NCBI GenBank assembly: GCA_001970855.1
Contig: LSSN01001368.1
Location: 1 to 12,324 of the forward strand
Source of the DNA: Smittium culicis
Taxonomy: Eukaryota > Kickxellomycota > Harpellomycetes > Harpellales > Legeriomycetaceae
DNA: 12,324 bases
Reading direction: 5' to 3'
A model generated the notes under the pieces. That model worked only from the letters and a program-made list of their open reading frames with translations, was not told the DNA's origin and did not search any database. Made by a program: the position numbers and the translations under genes. Shown in pieces: positions 7,756 through 12,324 of the stretch; the stretch's first letter is position 1; every line of letters starts with the position of its first letter.

Positions 7756-8660
7756 ATGAGCAGTTTTTATAGCAAAAAAGATAATCAAATTAGTATTCAT
7801 ACTAATATGATGAACGAAATTAAAGGCTATAAAGATTATATTCCTGATAGTATTACTTCAGTTAGTACTGGTGATGAATCTGTTAGTACTATTTGTTCGG
7901 ATATCTATGATGCACCACCTATTGAGTCTGACGGCTTGAGCTGGCCAGGTAAAATTTACATATACATATACATATAATATATTATAATTTAAATGACATT
8001 GAGTTTTGTACAGCTTCTTTATCTGCTTATTTTCTTACGATTTAAATAATAGGTATTGGAACTCGGTCTAGAATTAACGAATCACCAGAGCAAGAGGCTG
8101 CAAGGCTTGAGAAAATGAAAGCAGCGATTTCAACTGTTATAGAGTGTCTAGGAGAGGACCCAAGTAGGAACGGGATACTTAAATCCCCTGAGAGGTATGC
8201 TAAAGCAATGCTTTTCTTCACCAAGGGATACCAGGAAAGTCTATACGATATACTAAATAGTGCAGTTTTCGAAGAAAGTCATGAAGACTCTGTATTGGTT
8301 AAAGATATAGTCACCTTTTCACTTTGCGAGCACCACTTGGTCCCGTTTAAAAATAATATTGCGATTGCGTATATCCCAAACAGAAATGTAATTGGGTTGA
8401 GTAAACTGGCAAGAATTTCTGAAATGTATTCTCAAAGACTACAAGTTCAAGAGCGCTTAACTAAACAAATAGCTATTGCTATCAATCACCTTTTACAACC
8501 ACAAGGAGTTGCAGTTTTGATCGAGTCCAGTCACCAGTGTATGTCAATGCGCGGCGTCCAAAAACCTGACAGTAAAACTATAACTAGCTTTACAATTGGA
8601 AAATATAAGGAGTGCAGGGATACTCGAAGAGAATTCTTTGACCTGGTTAGAAGAAAGTGA
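7756..8660 (+). CDS. folE (FOL2-like): GTP cyclohydrolase I (two exons)
   Basis: Converts GTP to 7,8-dihydroneopterin triphosphate plus formate, the first step of folate and pterin synthesis; a cytosolic homodecamer in known relatives. Exons 7756-7948 and 8053-8657 plus TGA at 8658-8660 give 266 residues (yeast Fol2 is about 243). The first ATG after an in-frame TAG (7711-7713) was chosen; A at -3 is favourable. Residues 1-55 are Ser/Thr-rich and variable. The conserved part starts at GLSWPGIGTR, a stretch created by the splice. Zinc ligands are visible as Cys156 and His159 in CEHHLVPF and Cys227 in SSHQCMSMRG, with catalytic-type His158 and His225. YIPNRNVIGLSKLARI and QRLQVQERLT are the family's other signatures, and the C-terminus (TRREFFDLVRRK) is complete. 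No frameshift. A MITE cluster ends 265 bp upstream; nothing shows regulation. Confidence 0.95.
7949..8052 (+). other. Intron of the GTP cyclohydrolase gene
   Basis: 104-nt GT-AG intron, phase 1, splitting a Gly codon inside the conserved GLSWPG.G motif. The donor is GTAAAA, the acceptor AATAG, and a possible branch region is CTTAC about 15 nt upstream. It contains a short ACATAT microsatellite (7958-7975). Splicing is supported because joining restores the family motif in frame. Confidence 0.9.
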
Positions 8661-9593
8661 TATAAGTAGCTATATTCTTCGCGTTCGTTTTGAAATTTCT
8701 CTAAATTATTCTTGTTTTTTATTTTCTTTGTAAACTTAGTACGTTTTTATCTACAACTTTAGCAAGATTTTGTTTTCAAAATATTTATTTTACACTTATT
8801 AAATTTAAATGTTTGTATGTTCAGATTTGTACAATCTCCAAATAATTGTGACAAAGTTATGTTACAATAATTAAGATTTATTATTTATCTATTCAATTTA
8901 TAGGGACATATAGTTAAAAGAGAATATAGTTTTAGATAATCAGATATTATTAAAAAATAGCCAAATAACTATATTTTTACTGTAGAATATATTTTATTAA
9001 TAATTAAAAGAGTCGGTTAAAATAAATAAACTTATTGATCATTTTATAAATTTTAGTTAGTATTATATTTTAGTTATTAAAAAGGCCTAAATAAACACAT
9101 AACTTTGGATTTTTATTTTTTTGACATTACTGAAATTTTTAACATCGACGTATACAATTCAAAAAAAACATACCTGAAAGGGATGAAAGATAAATCTTAA
9201 GTCAATTCTATGATAATAATTTTGAAAAAATATCTGAAGCTTTGACACGATGAATACTTTTAACGATTTATTTCTCTTAGTTTTCAATTTGTCAAACAAT
9301 TTTAATTTTAATCAAAGTTAAAATATTTACACAAGATTAAAATAGATTTGTAGTGTAGCATTTGTTCTCTGAGTGTAAGGTGGATAAATCATATTTAGTC
9401 TATTTGGATTATAAAATAAATAAAGCTCTGTTTATCATCTTTTTAAGTGATATAAATTTTACAAGATCATAGAGGGTATATTGGTACTAAATATATTATT
9501 TCCCAAAAAATATCTGTTAGATAATTATATATTGACGCATTTAATGGGTTTTACAATCGAATGAAACTTGTATAAATTTTTTTTACTGTATAT
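8661..9593. other. AT-rich spacer after GTP cyclohydrolase gene
   Basis: Contains the 3' untranslated region of the upstream gene and otherwise nothing I can identify. No long frame, no MITE ends, no tRNA. AATAAA-like strings are common and cannot be assigned as the poly(A) signal. Confidence 0.5.
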
Positions 9594-9690
9594 GAGTTAA
9601 TTAATTATAATTTCAAGTAAATAGAAAGTAATCAAAAATATTTTAAAAGTAGTTTTTCAACCAACCCCGCTGCGCAGCTCTAGTAGCTCC
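9594..9690 (-). repeat. Transposon-terminus fragment, copy A
   Basis: The stretch GAGTTAATTAA...TTTTTCAACCAACCCC aligns with 12219-12315 along nearly its whole length. It lacks about 19 bp that copy B has (TTAAACGAACATTACAAGC region). It is followed by a GC-rich palindrome GCTGCGCAGC (9668-9677), unusual for this window. On the minus strand the shared part encodes LKNY. The parent element type is unknown; the GC-rich box and conserved tail resemble the ends of transposons I recall from Mucoromycota genomes. Confidence 0.6.
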
Positions 9691-9980
9691 ATATCCGCAT
9701 ATCATTGGTCCAAGGGCTTGAATAAATTCGATTTCAAAACCCTGTAATAGGAAATAATAATAACTCAAAAATGTCAATCTATAAACCACCCAACCAGAAT
9801 AATATAAATTTATATTATGTCATAATTATCCCTCATCACAAAAAAAGATATTATCCTTCAAATTTATATAGTTCAATTTCACCTACCTTATTTCATAGAT
9901 TTTCGGGTTAGCTATTAAATATCTCTTATTACATACTTCGCGTTTAAAGAAAACGATATTAATCTAGCGTTGGATATCAT
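9643..9980 (-). CDS. Weak candidate for a tiny two-exon gene
   Basis: Not recognised. A minus-strand ATG at 9978-9980 starts MISNARLISFSLNAK, which looks like a basic amphipathic leader, and reaches a good donor GTATGT near 9935. A good acceptor (CTATTACAG) lies at 9742-9743, followed by a locally GC-rich stretch 9670-9741 that is open to TAA at 9643-9645 in one frame (FEIEFIQALGPMICGYG...). The GTATGT donor would join the other frame and stop after about 12 codons; only the alternative donor three bases on (GTAATA) keeps the longer frame, giving 48 residues. Part of the second exon overlaps the transposon-terminus repeat. It may be a real short gene, a relic or chance. Confidence 0.2.
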
Positions 9981-10174
9981 GGGTGTTATCTTTTGCTAGA
10001 AGGATGCTATTTTTTGTATAGTTTATATAAATTTATTCTCATACCAGGAACATGGAAGTTAAAAAATGGCCAAACACTTTCTTTTATTTTTGCAGAACGT
10101 TAATATAAAGACTACAGAAAAAAATAGACTATTCAGACACCTAAAATTCAAACTATCTATGTAAAAGTAAATAT

Positions 10175-10805
10175 TTATAATCCAGGGTGTTGGAGAATTT
10201 CGATTCTGTAGCCATCTGGATCATATATGAAAGCAATGTGCTTCATTCTTCCTTCTTCGGGTCGTTTCATGAAGTTGACATTAAGCGAGTCAAATCTCTT
10301 TACGGCTTCTGAGAGATTATCAACGGAGACAGCAATGTGGCCATAGCCTCCGATATCTCCATTACCAGTGTTGTAACCCTTAAAGTCCGGATCGGTCTCG
10401 GTACCATGATTATGGGTAAGTTCGAGAATTCCCTGTTTAGAGAGTCTTGGAAGATCCTTATTGTGATCATCGTCATAGCCGAGGAAATACAAAGAGAACT
10501 TTGCATCGTTATTGATGTAAGAATCCAATAATCTATTTATAATAAATAATGAGATAACATCTAAATATATTGCGCTTTAGAATAGTATATGATAAGATGA
10601 TTGATTTAAGAATTAATAAAAATCACAAACTTCATTCCAAGTACTTTGGTATAGAATTCGACAGAGGCAGGTCCATCCCTAACTCTATACATGGTGTGAT
10701 TCTAATAAAAATATGTTTATAAGATTAGCACAAGTAAAATATAGATGAGACTAGCATAGTTTTGAGTATAATGTTTACCAATCTGTATTTAGAAACGTCG
10801 GTCAT
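10175..10805 (-). CDS. GLO1: Glyoxalase I / lactoylglutathione lyase (three exons)
   Basis: Isomerises the hemithioacetal of methylglyoxal and glutathione to S-lactoylglutathione, a cytosolic detoxification step upstream of glyoxalase II. Exons on the minus strand are 10805-10779 (9 codons, MTDVSKYRL), 10701-10631 (NHTMYRVRD...TKVLGM) and 10532-10175 (stop TAA at 10177-10175), together 151 residues. Joining gives unbroken family sequence at both junctions. The metal ligands are all present: His11 (NHTM), Glu70 (ILELTHNHGTE), His98 (GYGHIAV) and Glu144 (DPDGYRIEIL). KFSLYFLGY and RPEEGRMKHIAF are further family marks. It is a single-domain form, unlike the double-domain proteins of yeasts. The start is fixed by an in-frame TGA at 10839-10841 with no ATG between, and A at -3. 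No breaks. Confidence 0.93.
10533..10630 (-). other. Glyoxalase gene intron 2
   Basis: 98-nt GT-AG intron, phase 2, splitting the Lys codon after LGM. The donor is the less usual GTTTGT; the acceptor is AAATAG. The splice is supported by exact spacing to KFSLYFL as in other glyoxalases. Confidence 0.88.
10702..10778 (-). other. Glyoxalase gene intron 1
   Basis: 77-nt GT-AG intron, phase 0. Donor GTAAAC, acceptor TTATTAG, with a plausible branch site GTGCTAATC. It separates a 27-nt first exon from the N-terminal metal-ligand motif. Confidence 0.85.
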
Positions 10806-11104
10806 TGTTGTGAGTATTTTGTCAACAGTGGAATAATATCAAAGCTTGACTAAGAGTAAAAAAATTATCACTTGGGTGAAATTGAAAGCCAAATCAATAA
10901 TCGAAACAAAAAAAGGTTTGTATATTTCTCAAAAGGCAAACGTAAATAAATAGGCCATAGATACATATCCTGCTGTAAATATTTGGCTATAAATACTGGT
11001 AATTTCTTAACCCATCCATATTGCAAAAATTTCAATAAACTAATCAGTGTTTCAATTCCCCGGGTAAATTAAAATGATTAGTATTTAAAGGTATTCTTCA
11101 CGCT

Positions 11105-11297
11105 ATAACCATTTCAGATGCGGTAGACTTCTTTTACCTACCAAATATAGATATCTGTTCAATTAATAATCTTTAATTACTAAGCCTTGAAAAATATTGG
11201 CTTATTTCATAATTAAAACAAATAATAAATCTGATTTTAAATCATAAACGAATCATTTTTTCTTATCATTTAATATCATTGGATAGAAAAGGACTAA
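11105..11297 (-). mobile_element. TTAA-type MITE copy 18
   Basis: 193 bp from ATAA (11105-11108) to CTAA (11294-11297). The right end CCATTTCAGATGCGGTAGAC and body TAAATCATAAACGAATCA are clear; the left end, ATTGGATAGAAAAGGA, is worn. It lies 300 bp upstream of the glyoxalase start codon. Confidence 0.8.
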
Positions 11298-11649
11298 AAT
11301 GAATTTATTTGTCGAGTATGATTTGTAAGCAAGCTAAATGATTACTAGTAATAAAAAATAAATCATTATTTGTATGAGCATCTGAAATAAATCATTTTTA
11401 TTGAACACAATTGGCTATATTTGGTGGATCATTAACTCTTTCATGCACAGAAGACCACCTTTGAATACCTAATTTAGCCAACTGAATCCATTAAAAATAA
11501 TATAATTCAAAAAACATACATTTATTGGTTTGTTGTTGAATGGAGGCAAATAATTTACTATTTTTAAATCATAAACGAATCGTACAAGCATCCTATTAAA
11601 AGAGCGATGGACAGAATAGGGTTAAATAGTAATAAACGGGAAAGGGTTG
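11298..11649 (+). mobile_element. TTAA-type MITE copy 19, truncated and split by copy 20
   Basis: The left terminus is missing; the copy begins near GAATTTATTTGTCGAG and runs to TATATTTGGTGGATCA at 11431. It resumes at 11626 as ATAGTAATAAACGGGAAAGGG with TTGA at 11646-11649. The copy 20 insertion is thus in the subterminal right end, a different site from the internal hot spot. Confidence 0.75.
11432..11625 (-). mobile_element. TTAA-flanked MITE copy 20, nested in copy 19
   Basis: 194 bp with perfect TTAA at 11432-11435 and 11622-11625. Right end CTCTTTCATGCACAGAAGAC, left end AGAGCGATGGACAGAATAGGG; both moderately diverged from the family. Confidence 0.85.
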
Positions 11650-12218
11650 ACAGTTTACTGACCAAAAAAGGGTTTAAAAATATAGCAATAAATGTTATAT
11701 CCCATTATAGTATGCAAATTACTTGGATACTATCATCAGAATTATACTGTATAATATTCACGTTGTAAATATTGAAATCCTAGACTAGTATAGTAAAAAA
11801 AAAAAGCCTTTTTCGATTTCACAACTTTTTTATCCTTTGGATAAGCATTTTTTATTTCAAAATAACAAAGGACAGTCTTGGTCAGTTGAACGCTTATATG
11901 TTAGTGTAATAATTCAAGTAATCTGTAGCTAAAAATACTCCAGAATCTATAATTGGTATATAACTTTACTATTCTAGAAATTCATTTATATTTTTCTATA
12001 TAAAAGAGCTTGCATTTAACAAGTTATATTAGTAATATGGGGGTAAGCTTTCTAAAAATAAAAAGTCATTATCACTTGGTGCTTCTATGACGTTAATTCA
12101 GAAATCAATAGACAAACTTGCTTCAAAAAAAACTATGGTAAGCATAATTACTTGTAAATTTTTCAATTAGAATTAGAACTAACGATTTTAAAATTGACAT
12201 ATATAATTATTTCTCAGC
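11650..12218. other. AT-rich spacer without genes
   Basis: Nothing recognisable: only stop-rich AT-rich sequence with A runs (11796-11805) and no MITE ends. Confidence 0.5.
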
Positions 12219-12324
12219 GAGTTTATTAAACATGATTTAAAAGTAAACTAAAAACTATCAAAAAATATTTAAAAAGTTAAACGAACATTACAAGCATAAT
12301 TTTTCAACCGACCCCCCTCCGCCG
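12219..12324 (-). repeat. Transposon-terminus fragment, copy B (runs off the right edge)
   Basis: GAGTTTATTAAACATG...TTTTTCAACCGACCCCCC matches copy A at 9594-9669 apart from about 19 extra bases, and turns GC-rich (CCCTCCGCCG) at the edge. The minus strand encodes GRLKNYACNVRLTF then a stop, a tail I recall from many predicted transposon-derived peptides in early-diverging fungi. The element body lies beyond the window. Confidence 0.6.

Noticed and set aside
8042..8224. Minus-strand open frame
   Set aside because: Antisense to the second exon of GTP cyclohydrolase I.
10300..10531. Two further open frames over the glyoxalase third exon
   Set aside because: Shadows of the exon, whose own frame carries the family motifs.
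10985..11040. CTTAACCCATCCATATTGC as another MITE left end
   Set aside because: Only a short match and no family body follows.

Overview
The window looks like nuclear DNA from an AT-rich, transposon-laden fungus, most likely an early-diverging (Mucoromycota-grade) lineage. The reasons are: two protein genes split by short GT-AG introns (77 to 104 nt); a GTP cyclohydrolase I and a glyoxalase I whose sequences look fungal; and a decayed DIRS-like retrotransposon whose Gag and reverse transcriptase wording resembles elements I associate with Mucoromycota. The taxon is inference from recall, without database support. There are no prokaryotic features: no operons, no ribosome binding sites, no CRISPR.

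Layout. 1-1563 (minus strand): a broken DIRS-type retrotransposon, gag followed by reverse transcriptase and the start of RNase H, running off the left edge. 1564-2605: AT-rich spacer with small hairpins, a degenerate short repeat and perhaps two worn transposon ends. 2606-7491: a dense cluster of 17 copies of one short (about 196 bp) non-autonomous DNA transposon family. The ends read CCCTTTCCCG...CGGGAAAGGG and are flanked by TTAA, which is the signature of the piggyBac superfamily. Copies lie in both orientations, several are nested inside others, and three of the nested ones entered the same internal TTAA. 7756-8660 (plus): complete two-exon GTP cyclohydrolase I. 8661-9593: AT-rich spacer. 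9594-9690 and 12219-12324: two diverged copies of one transposon terminus. 10175-10805 (minus): complete three-exon glyoxalase I with a 27-nt first exon. 11105-11649: a second cluster of three copies of the TTAA family, one nested, about 300 bp upstream of the glyoxalase start.

Function. GTP cyclohydrolase I (entry to folate and pterin synthesis) and glyoxalase I (methylglyoxal detoxification) are unrelated housekeeping genes that happen to be neighbours. Both have a TTAA-element cluster 270-300 bp upstream of the start codon. The most unusual feature is the TTAA family itself. It makes up roughly 30% of the window, preferentially sits inside itself, and provides internal empty and filled sites that establish its target duplication directly. 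No transposase for it is present here.
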